A stretch of 64,000 nucleotides of DNA, from contig NZ_AUKJ01000018.1 of assembly GCF_000424685.1 (NCBI RefSeq), positions 115,938 through 179,937 on the forward strand, given 5' to 3'. Positions 1 through 11,788 of the stretch are shown piece by piece. The position numbers and the translations under genes are program-made. Within the stretch, counting starts at the first letter, position 1. Each line of letters opens with the position of its first letter. Source of the stretch: Methylococcus capsulatus str. Texas = ATCC 19069. Lineage in GTDB: Bacteria > Pseudomonadota > Gammaproteobacteria > Methylococcales > Methylococcaceae. Below the pieces are notes generated by a model, which worked only from the letters and a program-made list of their open reading frames with translations, was not told the origin of the DNA and did not search any database.

Positions 1-2
1 CG

Positions 3-1838
<1,836 letters not shown>

Positions 1839-1919
1839 ACTCCACGGAACCGGGCCGAAGGCCGTGCCGTCCGGTCTAACGCCGCGTTCCACGGAGCCTG
1901 GTGACCGGGCGGTCTCTTT

Positions 1920-2303
1920 TCACTCTTCGGCGATGGTCCGGTAACCCTCGGCGTCGAGCAGCTGGTCCATTTCCCCGATGTCGTCGGGTCTCACGGCGAA
2001 CAGCCAGGCCTCGTAGGGCGACTGGTTGACCCGTTCCGGCGCGTCGGCCAGAGCCTCGTTGCGAGCGACGATCTCTCCGCTCAAGGGGCTGTTGACGTCC
2101 GCTGCCGCTTTCACCGATTCGACCACCGCACAGGCCTCGCCGGCGTGGACGCGGCGGCCGACGGCCGGCAGTTCCAGATAGACCAGATCCCCCAGCGCTT
2201 CCTGGGCATGGTCGGAAATTCCGACCTTGACGGTTCCATCCGCTTCCAAGCGGGCCCATTCGTGGGTCTTGGCGTATTTCAGCCCGGCCGGCAAGTTGCT
2301 CAT
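1920..2303 (-). CDS. gcvH: Glycine cleavage system H protein
   Basis: The 127-residue protein has the usual H-protein length and carries the lipoylation motif ESVKAA with K65 as the lipoyl-lysine. H protein shuttles the aminomethyl intermediate between the P, T and L proteins of the glycine cleavage complex in the cytosol. The N-terminus (AKTHEW) is typical of the family. The start is supported by an AGAGGA ribosome-binding site about 10 bases upstream. The gene stands alone: gcvT and gcvP are not in the window. It is transcribed divergently from mrp across a 189-base gap. Confidence 0.96.
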   Translation of the reverse strand: MSNLPAGLKYAKTHEWARLEADGTVKVGISDHAQEALGDLVYLELPAVGRRVHAGEACAVVESVKAAADVNSPLSGEIVARNEALADAPERVNQSPYEAWLFAVRPDDIGEMDQLLDAEGYRTIAEE

Positions 2304-2492
2304 GAGTCGGTGTCCTCTTTCTCGGGGCGGTCAGACCGCCATCGCCACAACTTATGTGAAATCGCCGGGCAGGTAAAGGCGTGTGGCGAGTAATGCAGTG
2401 TCGCCGACCGGTGTTACCCGGTCTTTCGGCACCGTTTGCGGGTAAACTACAGGGAACCCATACTGGAAATTTCTGGTCAGGAGCCCTCGAGA

Positions 2493-3578
2493 ATGAGCGT
2501 TACCCAGGCGGATGTCGAAGCCGCTCTGAAAAACTTCGTCGATCCCAATCTCGGCGTCGATTGGTTCGCCGCCAAGTCGGTGAAAAAGATAAGCGTGGAC
2601 GGCGACCGCGTGAGTCTTCGCATTGCGCTGGGGTATCCCGCCGGTTCCTGCCGCGATGAACTGGCGCAGGCCGCGAAAGCCGCGATCCGCGCGGCGGTCG
2701 GCGCCGCCGAGGTCGAGATCGACCTCGTCTCGGAAATCGTCTCCCATGCGGTACAGAAGGGCCTGAAGCCGATGCCGGGGGTGCGGAATATCATTGCCGT
2801 CGCTTCGGGCAAAGGAGGGGTCGGCAAGTCGACCACGGCGGTCAATCTGGCCCTGGCTCTGGCCGGCGAAGGCGCGCGGGTCGGTATTCTCGACGCCGAC
2901 ATCCACGGTCCCAGTCAGCCGCTGATGCTGGGCGTGTCCGGGCGGCCCGAAACGGAGGGCAGGAAGATCCACCCCATCGTTGCGCATGGTCTCCAATCCA
3001 TGTCCATCGGCTATCTGATCGACGAGGACACCCCGATGATCTGGCGCGGCCCGATGGTCGTCGGCGCCTTGCAGCAACTATTGAACGATACCCTGTGGGA
3101 GGACCTCGATTACCTGATCGTCGACCTGCCGCCCGGCACCGGGGACATTCAGCTTTCGCTGGCGCAGCAGATCCCGGTGTCCGGCGCCGTCATCGTCACC
3201 ACCCCGCAGGACATCGCTCTTCTGGACGCCCAGAAGGGCCTCAAGATGTTCGAAAAGGTCAGTATCCCCGTGCTCGGCATCATCGAGAACATGAGCGTCC
3301 ATGTATGCAGCCGCTGCGGACACGCCGAACCGATCTTCGGCGAGGGCGGCGGCGAGAAGATGGCGCAGAAGTATGGCACCGAATTGCTCGGCCAGTTGCC
3401 GCTGGACCGCAGCATCCGCGAAGACGCCGACGGCGGGCGGCCGACCGTGATCGCGGCGCCGGACAGCGAGCCGGCCCGGATGTACCGGAGCATCGCCCGC
3501 AAGGTCGCGGCGCGGCTGGCGCTCAAGGCCAAGGACTACAGCGGCCGCTTCCCCACCATCACTGTCGTCAACAACTGA
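2493..3578 (+). CDS. apbC: Mrp/ApbC iron-sulfur cluster carrier ATPase
   Basis: This 361-residue P-loop NTPase binds and transfers Fe-S clusters to apoproteins in the cytosol. The N-terminal 80 residues are a MIP18/DUF59-type domain. The deviant Walker A motif GKGGVGKST is at residues 106-114, and the conserved CxxC pair (C272, C275) is expected to bridge a cluster at the dimer interface. An in-frame ATG exists at 2436, but I prefer 2493 because it gives the family N-terminus ([12 protein letters not shown]) and has a CAGGAG ribosome-binding site. It lies 10 bases upstream of dcd and is probably co-transcribed, an arrangement also seen in other proteobacteria. Confidence 0.95.
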   Translation: MSVTQADVEAALKNFVDPNLGVDWFAAKSVKKISVDGDRVSLRIALGYPAGSCRDELAQAAKAAIRAAVGAAEVEIDLVSEIVSHAVQKGLKPMPGVRNIIAVASGKGGVGKSTTAVNLALALAGEGARVGILDADIHGPSQPLMLGVSGRPETEGRKIHPIVAHGLQSMSIGYLIDEDTPMIWRGPMVVGALQQLLNDTLWEDLDYLIVDLPPGTGDIQLSLAQQIPVSGAVIVTTPQDIALLDAQKGLKMFEKVSIPVLGIIENMSVHVCSRCGHAEPIFGEGGGEKMAQKYGTELLGQLPLDRSIREDADGGRPTVIAAPDSEPARMYRSIARKVAARLALKAKDYSGRFPTITVVNN

Positions 3579-3588
3579 CCGCATCGAC

Positions 3589-4155
3589 ATGGGTATCAAA
3601 TCAGACCGCTGGATACGGAAGATGGCGCGGGAGCACGGCATGATCGAACCGTTCGAGCCGCATCAGGTCCGCCACGGCGATTGTTCCAGCGTCATCTCCT
3701 ACGGCACCTCGAGTTACGGCTACGACGTCCGCTGTTCCAACGAATTCAAGATATTCACCAACATCAATTCGGCCATCGTCGATCCCAAGAATTTCGACCA
3801 GAACAGCTTCGTCGACCTGGTCTCGGACGTGTGCATCATTCCGCCCAATTCATTCGCGCTGGCTCGGACCGTGGAGTACTTCCGTATCCCCCGCGACGTC
3901 CTGACCATCTGCCTGGGTAAATCGACCTATGCCCGCTGCGGCATCATCGTCAATGTCACGCCCCTGGAGCCGGAATGGGAGGGGCACGTGACCCTGGAGT
4001 TTTCCAACACCACGCCCCTGCCGGCGAAGATCTACGCTAACGAAGGCGTTGCCCAGGTATTGTTCCTCGGCGCCGACGACGTCTGTGAAACTTCCTATCG
4101 CGACCGCAGCGGCAAATACCAGGGCCAGACCGGTGTCACCCTGCCCAAGGCTTGA
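3589..4155 (+). CDS. dcd: dCTP deaminase
   Basis: The 188-residue protein matches the Dcd family over its length (SYGYDVR near the N-terminus, then GKSTYARCG and the [14 protein letters not shown] core). Dcd deaminates dCTP to dUTP, feeding dUTPase and thymidylate synthesis. It sits 10 bases after mrp and 28 bases before hemL on the same strand, so mrp-dcd-hemL may form a housekeeping operon. The length and C-terminal [10 protein letters not shown] tail look complete. The monofunctional deaminase is the best call; a bifunctional DCD-DUT is less likely for a proteobacterium. Confidence 0.95.
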   Translation: MGIKSDRWIRKMAREHGMIEPFEPHQVRHGDCSSVISYGTSSYGYDVRCSNEFKIFTNINSAIVDPKNFDQNSFVDLVSDVCIIPPNSFALARTVEYFRIPRDVLTICLGKSTYARCGIIVNVTPLEPEWEGHVTLEFSNTTPLPAKIYANEGVAQVLFLGADDVCETSYRDRSGKYQGQTGVTLPKA

Positions 4156-4183
4156 TTTCGACCTTTTTCGGAGAACCCCGTTC

Positions 4184-5464
4184 ATGCTCGATTCGACCAC
4201 TCTCTTCGCCGATGCCTGCCGTTTCATTCCCGGCGGGGTGAACTCTCCGGTCCGCGCCTTCCGCGGCGTGGGGGGGACGCCGGTGTTCGTCGATCGCGCC
4301 GAAGGCCCTTACGTCTATGGCGTGGATGGCAAGGCCTATATCGATTACGTCGGTTCCTGGGGACCGATGATACTTGGCCATGCCCATCCGGAGGTCTTGA
4401 CGGCGGTGCATGCCGCGGTCGACCGGGGTCTGAGCTATGGCGCGCCGACGCTGGCCGAGACGGCCATGGCGAAGACGGTTTGTGCGCTGATGCCCTCGCT
4501 GGACCGGGTGAGGATGGTCAGTTCCGGCACCGAGGCGACCATGAGTGCCATCCGACTGGCGCGCGGATACACCGGTCGCGACAAGATCGTGAAATTCGAG
4601 GGCTGTTACCATGGCCATTCCGATTCACTCCTGGTCAAAGCCGGTTCCGGCGCCCTCACCCTCGGCGCGCCCAGCTCGCCCGGTGTGCCGGCCAGCCTGG
4701 CGGAACACACCCTCGTCCTGCCTTACAACGATGCCGCCGCAGTGCGGGACGTCTTCGCGCGTCACGGCGCCGAGATCGCCTGCATCATCGTCGAACCCGT
4801 GGCCGGCAACATGAACTGCGTACCGCCGGTTCCGGGCTTCCTGGAGACCCTGCGCGACGTCTGCGACGCCAGCGGCGCGGTGTTGATTTTCGACGAAGTG
4901 ATGACCGGCTTCCGGGTGGCGCTGGGCGGCGCCCAGGCGCATTACGGTATTTGCCCGGATCTGACGACGCTGGGCAAGGTCATCGGCGGTGGCATGCCGG
5001 TCGGGGCTTTCGGTGGCCGGCTCGACATCATGGAGCAGCTCGCGCCGGTGGGGCAGGTTTACCAAGCCGGGACGCTGTCGGGCAACCCCGTGGCCATGGC
5101 GGCGGGACTGAAGACGCTGGAGCTGATCTCGCAGCCGAAGTTTTTCGATGAGCTGGCGGAAAAGACCCGCCATCTGGCGGAGGGACTGCGGGTCCGGGCC
5201 GAGCAGGCGGGGATTCCCCTATGCGTCAACTGGGTCGGGGGTATGTTCGGCCTGTTCTTCACCGAACAGCAAGGGGTGAGCCGGTTCGATCAGGTCATGG
5301 CCTGCGACCAGGAGCGTTTCCGGCGGTTTTTCCACGGCATGCTGGAAGAGGGGGTCTACCTCGCGCCTTCGGCTTTCGAGGCCGGCTTCGTGTCCGCGGC
5401 CCACGACTACCAGATCCTGGACCGCACCCTCACCGCGGCCGAGCGGGTATTCGCCGGACTTTGA
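4184..5464 (+). CDS. hemL: Glutamate-1-semialdehyde 2,1-aminomutase
   Basis: This 426-residue class III PLP enzyme converts glutamate-1-semialdehyde to 5-aminolevulinate in the C5 heme pathway. PLP-binding Lys is K265 in [13 protein letters not shown]. The gabaculine-region motifs GTEATMSA and EGCYHGHSD are present. The frame is open further upstream, but ATG 4184 is preceded by CGGAGAA at the right spacing and gives the canonical N-terminus ([20 protein letters not shown]). The stop codon overlaps the likely TTG start of the next gene (TTGA), suggesting translational coupling. Confidence 0.96.
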   Translation: MLDSTTLFADACRFIPGGVNSPVRAFRGVGGTPVFVDRAEGPYVYGVDGKAYIDYVGSWGPMILGHAHPEVLTAVHAAVDRGLSYGAPTLAETAMAKTVCALMPSLDRVRMVSSGTEATMSAIRLARGYTGRDKIVKFEGCYHGHSDSLLVKAGSGALTLGAPSSPGVPASLAEHTLVLPYNDAAAVRDVFARHGAEIACIIVEPVAGNMNCVPPVPGFLETLRDVCDASGAVLIFDEVMTGFRVALGGAQAHYGICPDLTTLGKVIGGGMPVGAFGGRLDIMEQLAPVGQVYQAGTLSGNPVAMAAGLKTLELISQPKFFDELAEKTRHLAEGLRVRAEQAGIPLCVNWVGGMFGLFFTEQQGVSRFDQVMACDQERFRRFFHGMLEEGVYLAPSAFEAGFVSAAHDYQILDRTLTAAERVFAGL

Positions 5465-7386
5465 GCCTGGAAGCCGTCCATCTGTGGGTTGGCCAGCACC
5501 CGCATCTCGCTGGGCTGGCGGTGTTCGCCATCGTTCTGGCCGAATCGCTCGCGGTCGTGGGCCTGCTGCTGCCCGGCACGGTCCTGATCTTTACTTTCGG
5601 TACGCTGGTGGGCGGCGGCTCGATGGATTTCGTCTCGACGTATGTCTGGGCATTGAGTGGCGCGCTCCTGGGGGATGGCATCAGTTTCTGGCTGGGCTGG
5701 CGCCATGGTCAGCGGATCCGGACCGTCTGGCCTTTCAGCCGGTTCCCGGCGGTGCTGGAGCGGGGGGCCCACTTCTTCCGGCGTTACGGCGGCCATGGCG
5801 TCCTGTTCGGCCGGTTCTTCGGCGCCGTGCGCGGTATCGTACCCCTGGTGGCCGGCATGGCCGGCATGCCGGCAGGCCGCTTCGTCGGCTACAGCGCCGT
5901 GGCGGCGGCCCTGTGGGTTCCCGTATTCCTGGCCCCGGGGGTCCTGTTCGGGGCATCGCTGGAACTGGCCTCGGGAACGACGGCCCGGCTGGTCGGGCTC
6001 GGGCTCGGGCTCATCGCTTTGCTGTGGTTCGCGGTGTGGGCGACGGTGCGTGTCTATGCGTTCCTGCAGCCCAGAGCCCGCGACCTGATCCTGCTGATGT
6101 TCCGCATCGCCGGAGAGCACCGTCTGCTCGGTCGCATCACGCTGCCGTTGCTCGATTCCGAGCGGCGGGACTACGGGGGGCTGGCGCTGGTCGGTGGTCT
6201 CATTTTCGCGGTGGTTTTCGCCCTGGGGCGGTCGTTCACGGTTCCTCCGTTGCCCGTTTCATTCGCTGCATGGCGCACGCCGGCGGCGGATTACGGTTTC
6301 ACGGTGCTGGAGTCGCTGGGGAGCCGTGAAACCCTGCTGATCGGATTCGGCGTACTGGCGCTCTGGCTCGGCTTCCAGCGTTGGTTCGTCGCCCTTGCCC
6401 ACTGGTTGATCGCGACGGTCTTCGCGCTGTCGTTGGGCTGGCTGGGAGACCATGGGTTCGTCCTGCCGGCGTTCGATGGTCATGTGTTGCGTGGAGGCGT
6501 GGCGTCCGGCTTTGTCGCGGTTCTCGTGGCGCCGGCGTTCCGGAGGGTCGGGGGATGGGTGGCGTACGCGGCGGCGGCGGCGCTGGTCGCGGCCTTGGGA
6601 TTCGCCCGTATTTACCTGGAACACAGTGAAATACCCCAGGTCCTGTTCGCCCTGGCGATCGGTCTGTCATGGACGGTTCCGTTGGGAATCGCCTGCCGCA
6701 GGCATTGCGAAGCGAAGGCGGCATCGCCGGCTGTTGCGGCGCTGGTGACGGTTTGTCTGGCGCTGGTGCTGGCGGCCGCAGCCGTGCGGCACGGTCCGGC
6801 GGAATTCGTGCATGCCCCGCTCGTTCGCCGGATGACGACCGCCGAGTGGCTCGCGGACGGCTGGAAACGGCTGCCGGCTTACCGGCTGCAGCCGTTGGGG
6901 CGACCGCACCAGCCTTTGCCGATTCAGTGGGCGACCTCCCTGAATGGCGCGCGGGAGAACCTCGAAAAGCTGGGCTGGCGGATGGCGGCGCCATTGTCCT
7001 GGCAGTCGGCGCTGCAATGGTTCAACCCGCGGGCGAAACCGGAGGAATGGCCGGTGCTGGCGCGTTTCAACGAGGACAGCGAAGACGCCTTGCGCATGTT
7101 GCGGCCCGAACACGGCGGGCGCTGGACGGTGCTGCGGCTGTGGCCGAGCCGGTTCGTGCTGGCGGAAGACGGCGTCCCGCTTTGGGTGGGCAGGATAGAC
7201 CGGCTCGAAGCGGTCAACCGCTTCGGTTTCCTGGGCTATTTCCGGGAGGCGGGCGACTCGGACCGCATCGATGCCGCGATGCTCCTGGCGCCGGAGCGCA
7301 TCCCGGGGCTCGTTGCCACCCCGGTGATGCGGGATCCCGGATCCCCGGCGGTTCTGATCCGGGAGCGCTGGAAGCCGGTGCCTTAG
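5461..7386 (+). CDS. DedA / PAP2-like / LssY-type fusion membrane protein
   Basis: A 641-residue inner-membrane protein if it starts at TTG 5461, which overlaps the hemL stop; no later ATG would keep the DedA N-terminus. Residues of about 1-190 form a DedA (SNARE-associated) domain with the AES...LLPG and RYGxxxVLFGRF...VPLxAG motifs. The centre (about 230-440) is hydrophobic and positioned like a PAP2 phosphatase. The soluble C-terminal 200 residues resemble the LssY domain seen in DedA-PAP2 fusions. The PAP2 signature residues look degenerate: FDGH in place of PSGH, and [12 protein letters not shown] in place of the Arg-His-Asp motif. It may act in phospholipid turnover or flipping; the substrate is unknown. 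Confidence 0.8.
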   Translation: MSLEAVHLWVGQHPHLAGLAVFAIVLAESLAVVGLLLPGTVLIFTFGTLVGGGSMDFVSTYVWALSGALLGDGISFWLGWRHGQRIRTVWPFSRFPAVLERGAHFFRRYGGHGVLFGRFFGAVRGIVPLVAGMAGMPAGRFVGYSAVAAALWVPVFLAPGVLFGASLELASGTTARLVGLGLGLIALLWFAVWATVRVYAFLQPRARDLILLMFRIAGEHRLLGRITLPLLDSERRDYGGLALVGGLIFAVVFALGRSFTVPPLPVSFAAWRTPAADYGFTVLESLGSRETLLIGFGVLALWLGFQRWFVALAHWLIATVFALSLGWLGDHGFVLPAFDGHVLRGGVASGFVAVLVAPAFRRVGGWVAYAAAAALVAALGFARIYLEHSEIPQVLFALAIGLSWTVPLGIACRRHCEAKAASPAVAALVTVCLALVLAAAAVRHGPAEFVHAPLVRRMTTAEWLADGWKRLPAYRLQPLGRPHQPLPIQWATSLNGARENLEKLGWRMAAPLSWQSALQWFNPRAKPEEWPVLARFNEDSEDALRMLRPEHGGRWTVLRLWPSRFVLAEDGVPLWVGRIDRLEAVNRFGFLGYFREAGDSDRIDAAMLLAPERIPGLVATPVMRDPGSPAVLIRERWKPVP

Positions 7387-8639
7387 CGTTTCATCATGTC
7401 GAAGAACTCACGGTTGGTCTTCGAGTCCTTGAGCTTGCCCAGCAGGAACTCGTTGGCCGCCATTTCGTCCATGGGCTGCAATATCTTGCGCAGAATCCAG
7501 CTTTTCTGCAGTTCGTCCGGATCGACGAGGTATTCTTCGCGACGGGTGCCCGAACGGTTGATGTTGATGGCGGGGTAGATGCGCCGCTCCGCGATCTTGC
7601 GTTCGAGGTGCAGTTCCATGTTGCCGGTGCCCTTGAATTCTTCGTAGATCACTTCATCCATGCGCGAGCCGGTGTCGATGAGGGCGGTGGCGATGATGGT
7701 CAGGCTGCCGCCTTCTTCGATGTTGCGGGCCGCGCCGAAGAAGCGCTTGGGACGTTCCAGGGCATTGGCGTCGACACCGCCGGTCAGCACCTTGCCCGAG
7801 GACGGCACCACCGTGTTGTAGGCGCGTGCCAGGCGGGTGATGGAATCCAGCAGGATGACCACGTCCCGTTTGTGTTCGACCAGACGCTTGGCCTTTTCGA
7901 TGACCATTTCGGCGACCTGGACATGCCGTGCGGGTGGCTCGTCGAAGGTGCTGGAGACGACCTCGCCCTTGACGCTGCGCTGCATCTCGGTGACTTCCTC
8001 CGGCCGTTCGTCGATGAGCAGCACGATCAGATAGCACTCGGGATTCTTCTCTGCGATGGAATGGGCGACGTTCTGCAGCATCATCGTCTTGCCGGCTTTC
8101 GGCGGTGATACGATCAGGCCGCGCTGACCCTTGCCGATGGGGGCGACCAGGTCGATCACCCGGGCGGTCAGGTCTTCCGTGGTACCGTTGCCCAGTTCCA
8201 GCACGAAACGCTGGACCGGGAACAGCGGCGTCAGGTTCGAGAACAGGATCTTGTGCTTGGCGTTTTCCGGAGGTTCGTAATTGATCTGCTCGACCTTGAG
8301 CATGGCGAAATAACGCTCGCTGTCCTTGGGCGGCCGTATCTTGCCGGAAATGGTGTCGCCGGTGCGCAGGCTGAAGCGCCGGATCTGGCTCGGCGAGACA
8401 TAGATGTCATCGGGTCCGGCGAGGAAGGAGCTGTCCGGCGAGCGCAGGAATCCGAAGCCATCCTGCAAGATTTCCAGCACCCCGTCGCCATAGATGTCTT
8501 CGCCGCTTTTTGCCAGTTTCTTCAGGATCGAAAAGATCAGATCCTGCTTGCGGGTTCGGGCGACGCCTTCGATGTCCAGGGATTCGGCGATTTCGATCAG
8601 TTCGGATACGGGCTTGCGCTTGAGGTCAGTGAGGTTCAT
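7383..8639 (-). CDS. rho: Transcription termination factor Rho
   Basis: The 418-residue protein is a full-length Rho helicase. An N-terminal Rho helix-turn-helix domain ([20 protein letters not shown]) is followed by the cold-shock-like RNA-binding fold ([22 protein letters not shown]) and the RecA-like ATPase. Walker A is PPKAGKTMM and Walker B is [13 protein letters not shown]. It forms a hexamer that releases nascent RNA. It lies downstream of trxA on the same strand, as in E. coli. Its stop codon overlaps the convergent upstream neighbour by 4 bases (7383-7386), leaving no intergenic terminator. Confidence 0.98.
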   Translation of the reverse strand: MNLTDLKRKPVSELIEIAESLDIEGVARTRKQDLIFSILKKLAKSGEDIYGDGVLEILQDGFGFLRSPDSSFLAGPDDIYVSPSQIRRFSLRTGDTISGKIRPPKDSERYFAMLKVEQINYEPPENAKHKILFSNLTPLFPVQRFVLELGNGTTEDLTARVIDLVAPIGKGQRGLIVSPPKAGKTMMLQNVAHSIAEKNPECYLIVLLIDERPEEVTEMQRSVKGEVVSSTFDEPPARHVQVAEMVIEKAKRLVEHKRDVVILLDSITRLARAYNTVVPSSGKVLTGGVDANALERPKRFFGAARNIEEGGSLTIIATALIDTGSRMDEVIYEEFKGTGNMELHLERKIAERRIYPAININRSGTRREEYLVDPDELQKSWILRKILQPMDEMAANEFLLGKLKDSKTNREFFDMMKR

Positions 8640-8784
8640 GCGTTTCCATTGAGGAATTATCGGGGTATGGGAAAAGTCCGGGAGAATTGGCCAGGAAGGC
8701 CGCTGGACTCGGGGTCAGGGTCAATCCGACAGAACGCTGCCGGGTCAGGGGAAAAAACGGGGTGCTCGATGCTTCGGACGAAAG

Positions 8785-8818
8785 GGGCATTCGCTCCGGG
8801 GAATGACGGCGAATGCCC
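8785..8818 (-). terminator. Hairpin after trxA, before rho
   Basis: A perfect 10-bp inverted repeat, GGGCATTCGC (8785-8794) with GCGAATGCCC (8809-8818), has a 14-base loop. It begins 7 bases beyond the trxA stop. In the minus-strand transcript it is followed by a short CUUUC stretch, not a long U-run, so it could be a weak terminator or an attenuator that separates trxA from rho levels. Confidence 0.5.
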
Positions 8819-8824
8819 GGGAGG

Positions 8825-9154
8825 TTACATATTGCCTTCGAGGAAGGCCGCGAGCTGGGATTTGGTCAATGCGCCCACCTTGCTGGCGACCACTTCACCG
8901 CCCTTGAATACCATCAAGGTGGGGATGCCCCGCACACCGTAACGCTGCGGGGTCGCCGGGTTGTCGTCGATGTTGAGCTTGGCGACGGTCAGGCGGCCTT
9001 CGTATTCGCCGGCGATCTCGTCGAGGATGGGAGCGATCATCTTGCACGGGCCGCACCATTCGGCCCAGTAGTCCACCAGCACCGGTCCGGGTGCCTTGAG
9101 GACCTTGTCTTCGAATTCGGCGTCGGTCACATGAAGGATTTTGTCACTGCTCAC
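8825..9154 (-). CDS. trxA: Thioredoxin
   Basis: This 109-residue protein is a canonical thioredoxin with the active site WCGPC (C34, C37) and the cis-Pro motif RGIPTL. It reduces disulfides in cytosolic targets such as ribonucleotide reductase. The open frame extends further upstream, but GTG 9154 gives the family start ([14 protein letters not shown]) and has a GAGGAG ribosome-binding site. It is upstream of rho on the same strand with a 185-base gap that contains a hairpin. Confidence 0.97.
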   Translation of the reverse strand: MSSDKILHVTDAEFEDKVLKAPGPVLVDYWAEWCGPCKMIAPILDEIAGEYEGRLTVAKLNIDDNPATPQRYGVRGIPTLMVFKGGEVVASKVGALTKSQLAAFLEGNM

Positions 9155-9175
9155 TTGGGCGGCTCCTCGTAGGTG

Positions 9176-9225
9176 ATCACCGGCCCGCTCCCTGGACTCA
9201 AGGCGTGCCTGCAGCGGGCCGTGAT
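9176..9225 (-). promoter_or_regulatory. Long imperfect inverted repeat in the trxA leader
   Basis: ATCACCGGCCCGCT (9176-9189) pairs with AGCGGGCCGTGAT (9213-9225) with one bulged base and a 23-base loop. It lies 22-71 bases upstream of the trxA start codon on the coding strand. It could be a 5'-UTR structure or a terminator for upstream transcription; there is no U-run. Confidence 0.3.
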
Positions 9226-9317
9226 TGCGTAGATGGCTGGCATTTTCGGGCCAAAACGCCATGGATGCAAGTCCTCTCAGAGACGGCTGAGCTCCGGCAA
9301 CCGGTCAGGGCGTCGAT

Positions 9318-10115
9318 TCAGGCGACCTGCCGCCGTGTTTCGCCTTTTCCCAGGCAGCCGACGACCGTCTGGCGGGCCGCGTGGGCCAGTTCGTCGCGGT
9401 TGAGGTGTTCGCTGTCGATGGCGAGGCCGAAACTCAGTTCGGCCACGGTCCGGGGAATCCCCAGCATCCTCAGCAGGTGGGGAAGAAACGCAGCTTCGCC
9501 GACGAACGGCGCTATTTTGCCGGCATCCCCCCGGTAAGCCAGCGCGACCGGCTGCACTGCGACGCCGGCGCGTTTGGCCGGCTGGAACAGACGGGGATGG
9601 AACCGCAGCACGGTCTCTCCGCTGGAGCTGGTGCCTTCCGGGAACAGCAGCAGGGTGCGTTTCTGGCGCAGCAGCCAGGTCATCCGCTCGCCGAGCCGCT
9701 GGGTATCTTCGCGGTCGCCCCGCCGCAGGAACAAGGTGCCGGTGCGACGGGCGAGGAAACCAAACACCGGCCAGCCGGCGACATCCTGTTTGGAGATGAA
9801 GGTCAGCGGAGCCTGAGCGCCGATGACGACGATGTCCAGCCAGGAAATGTGGTTGGCGACCCACAGCGGCGCGTCGGGGTTCCATCGGCCACGGCGTTCG
9901 ACGTGCACACCGAGGATGAGCAGGAGGGTGCGGAACCAGGCCATCTGGACCCTGTCCCGCAGGCACTGCGCGCGGTTTTCTCCCAGGGCGCGCAAGAGGG
10001 GGAACAGCAGCACCACGGCCGCCATGCCGCCCAGGCAGGCGACCGCCACCAGGACGGCCCTATAGGCCTGTCTGAAGCGCGGCATTCCGCTCGCCTCCGA
10101 CGAAGTGGCGTTCAT
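9318..10115 (-). CDS. plsC: Lyso-ornithine lipid / 1-acylglycerol-3-phosphate O-acyltransferase
   Basis: A 265-residue membrane-associated acyltransferase of the PlsC family. The catalytic NHxxxxD motif is NHISWLD, and the acceptor-binding block is FPEGTSSSGETVLRF. One hydrophobic segment lies near the N-terminus (AVLVAVACLGGMAAVVLLF). It overlaps the upstream OlsB-like gene by 56 bases; a second in-frame ATG at 10085 would shorten the overlap to 26. The pairing suggests it is OlsA, adding the second acyl chain to lyso-ornithine lipid, but a general phosphatidate-synthesis role cannot be excluded from sequence. Confidence 0.88.
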   Translation of the reverse strand: MNATSSEASGMPRFRQAYRAVLVAVACLGGMAAVVLLFPLLRALGENRAQCLRDRVQMAWFRTLLLILGVHVERRGRWNPDAPLWVANHISWLDIVVIGAQAPLTFISKQDVAGWPVFGFLARRTGTLFLRRGDREDTQRLGERMTWLLRQKRTLLLFPEGTSSSGETVLRFHPRLFQPAKRAGVAVQPVALAYRGDAGKIAPFVGEAAFLPHLLRMLGIPRTVAELSFGLAIDSEHLNRDELAHAARQTVVGCLGKGETRRQVA

Positions 10116-10836
10116 AGCGTCCTTGCAGGCGTTCCATCTTCAGCAGGACGAAGACGTCCATGACGTCGAAATCCTCGTCCCAGCAGGGTTCGCCGAAAAC
10201 CCAGGCGCCCAGCCGCAGATAAGCTTGCAGCAGGGGGGGGACGCCGCTCTCGTCGCGCTGGCAGCGTTTCCAGGCGGGGACAGGGTGACGGGGCCGGACA
10301 CCCAGCTCTGCCGGTCCCAGTCGCTCTTCCCCGACGTTGCGGTAGACCGCGTCCACCGCGAAACCGCTCGGGCCCGGCGGGATGCTGGCGCAGCCCATCA
10401 GGTGGTCGAAGCCGCCTTGGGTGACGTATTCCGACAGGGCCCCCCATAGGCAGGCGATGACGGCGCCGCCACGGTAGTTCGGATCCACGCAGGTGCGGCC
10501 GATCTCGAGGAATCGTCCTTTCAGGGCGAGGACGCCGGACAGGCTGAACTCGCCTTCCGAATAGAAGCGGCCCAGCCGTTTGGCCTGGCTGTCGCTCAGC
10601 AGACGGGTGCTGCCGATGACGCGTCGCTCGCGGTTGTCCATGACCACCAGGTGGTCGCAATAGGCGTCGAATTCGTCGATGTCGAGACCGTCGATGGGCG
10701 TGTGCAGGCGCGCCCCCATTTCCTCGGCGAAGACGCGGTAGCGAAGTTTCTGTGCGGCAACGATCGTCGCTTCGTCTCTCGCGACGAATGCCGTGAGCCG
10801 GCCCGGCCGACTCGTGCGTGATTCCGGTGCTCCCAA
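10060..10836 (-). CDS. olsB: L-ornithine N-alpha-acyltransferase (OlsB-like, GNAT fold)
   Basis: The 258-residue protein matches the OlsB family of acyl-ACP-dependent GNAT acyltransferases that attach 3-hydroxyacyl chains to ornithine. Diagnostic blocks are KLRYRVFAEEMGA near the N-terminus, DEFDAYCDHLVV, RFLEIGRTCVDPNYRGG in the acyl-donor site, and the LLQAYLRLGAWVFGEPCWDEDF C-terminus. It is directly upstream of the PlsC-type gene, with overlapping ends. The pair looks like a complete pathway for phosphorus-free ornithine membrane lipids. Some relatives are annotated as hemolysin-like because of an old misnaming. Confidence 0.85.
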   Translation of the reverse strand: MGAPESRTSRPGRLTAFVARDEATIVAAQKLRYRVFAEEMGARLHTPIDGLDIDEFDAYCDHLVVMDNRERRVIGSTRLLSDSQAKRLGRFYSEGEFSLSGVLALKGRFLEIGRTCVDPNYRGGAVIACLWGALSEYVTQGGFDHLMGCASIPPGPSGFAVDAVYRNVGEERLGPAELGVRPRHPVPAWKRCQRDESGVPPLLQAYLRLGAWVFGEPCWDEDFDVMDVFVLLKMERLQGRYERHFVGGERNAALQTGL

Positions 10837-10963
10837 CGTATATCTCCCGCGAACTTGATAAAGAGGTTCGGCAGAAGATACGGAGCGGAATTGACAGATT
10901 GGCTAAGACTCGGTGACGTTTGGATGAAAGCCGGGGTTTTCGATCAGGCTAGCCGCAGCCGAA

Positions 10964-11767
10964 TCAGGGGCGTTCCAGGCGGAAGCGTTGCCCTTCGAAG
11001 ACCAAGGTCAGGCTGGATTCGTCCACGCTTTCCAGGCGCACCCCTTCGGCGATGGTATCGCCCGCCGAGTGTCGTTTCATGTTGATGACGGCGAAGCGGT
11101 CGTCGGGGTGCGGACCGTAGGCGAACAAGTTGATCTTGAGCTGCGGAACCCGGCTCTGGAAGGAGGGTGGCATTTCGCTGAGCAAGGGAACCGTATCCCG
11201 CCTTGGCGCGGGCGTGGCCGGAGCGGGCGGCGGTGCCTTCCGTACCGGAGCCTCGGTTTCCGGCTCCTCCTCCTCCGCTTCGGTCGCATCGTCGATTTCG
11301 CCGGCCATCGTTTCGTCCCCGGCATCCTCTTCCGCCGCTTCTCCGGTCTCGGTTTCCGGTCCCTTGCCGCCGACGGGCCGGACCGCCGCCGGCGGTGCGG
11401 CCGGGTGCGGATGGAGTCCTCTGGGGGGGGCGTCGCCGAGCCGGCGGGCGAAAGGCGGCACCGTCGCCGCAGGAGGGGGCGACGGTTGGGTGGCCGCCAC
11501 GGGCGCCGTCATTGAAGGAGTTTCCCGGGTCAAGGCCGGCGGCGACTGACTTGCCGGCGCGTCGGGCGCCGGCGGGGTGCCCGAGGTGAGTCCCAGAAAA
11601 TAGCCCAACGCCGCCACGTTGGCGACGACTACTACGCCCAGGACCCACGCCAGCCAGGGGCGTCTAGGCACCGGTTCCGGTGAGAAGATCACGCTGTCCA
11701 GTGAGGCGGCTTGGCTGAGTTTTCGTTCCCGCTCCGATTTGCGGAGCGCATCGAGGATATAGGACAT
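10964..11767 (-). CDS. gspB: General secretion pathway protein B
   Basis: A 267-residue protein with an N-terminal MSYILDALRKSERER cytoplasmic segment and a single membrane span (about residues 40-60). A long Pro/Ala/Glu-rich periplasmic linker follows. The conserved C-terminal GspB domain (QSRVPQLKINLFAYGPHPDDRF to the end) is seen in type II secretion assembly factors. It lies 21 bases downstream of gspA on the same strand. GspA and GspB form a complex that helps insert the secretin through the peptidoglycan. No other T2SS genes are in the window. Confidence 0.9.
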   Translation of the reverse strand: MSYILDALRKSERERKLSQAASLDSVIFSPEPVPRRPWLAWVLGVVVVANVAALGYFLGLTSGTPPAPDAPASQSPPALTRETPSMTAPVAATQPSPPPAATVPPFARRLGDAPPRGLHPHPAAPPAAVRPVGGKGPETETGEAAEEDAGDETMAGEIDDATEAEEEEPETEAPVRKAPPPAPATPAPRRDTVPLLSEMPPSFQSRVPQLKINLFAYGPHPDDRFAVINMKRHSAGDTIAEGVRLESVDESSLTLVFEGQRFRLERP

Positions 11768-11788
11768 CGATCTAACCGGGCGAAGAGG

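Noticed and set aside
1839-1919. Strong terminator between the GH-like gene and gcvH
   Set aside because: Only a 4-bp stem (GACC/GGTC) precedes a TTTT run near 1916; too weak to list as a feature.
2304-2492. Glycine riboswitch upstream of gcvH
   Set aside because: The 189-base divergent gap shows no conserved tandem aptamer-like pattern that I could identify by eye.
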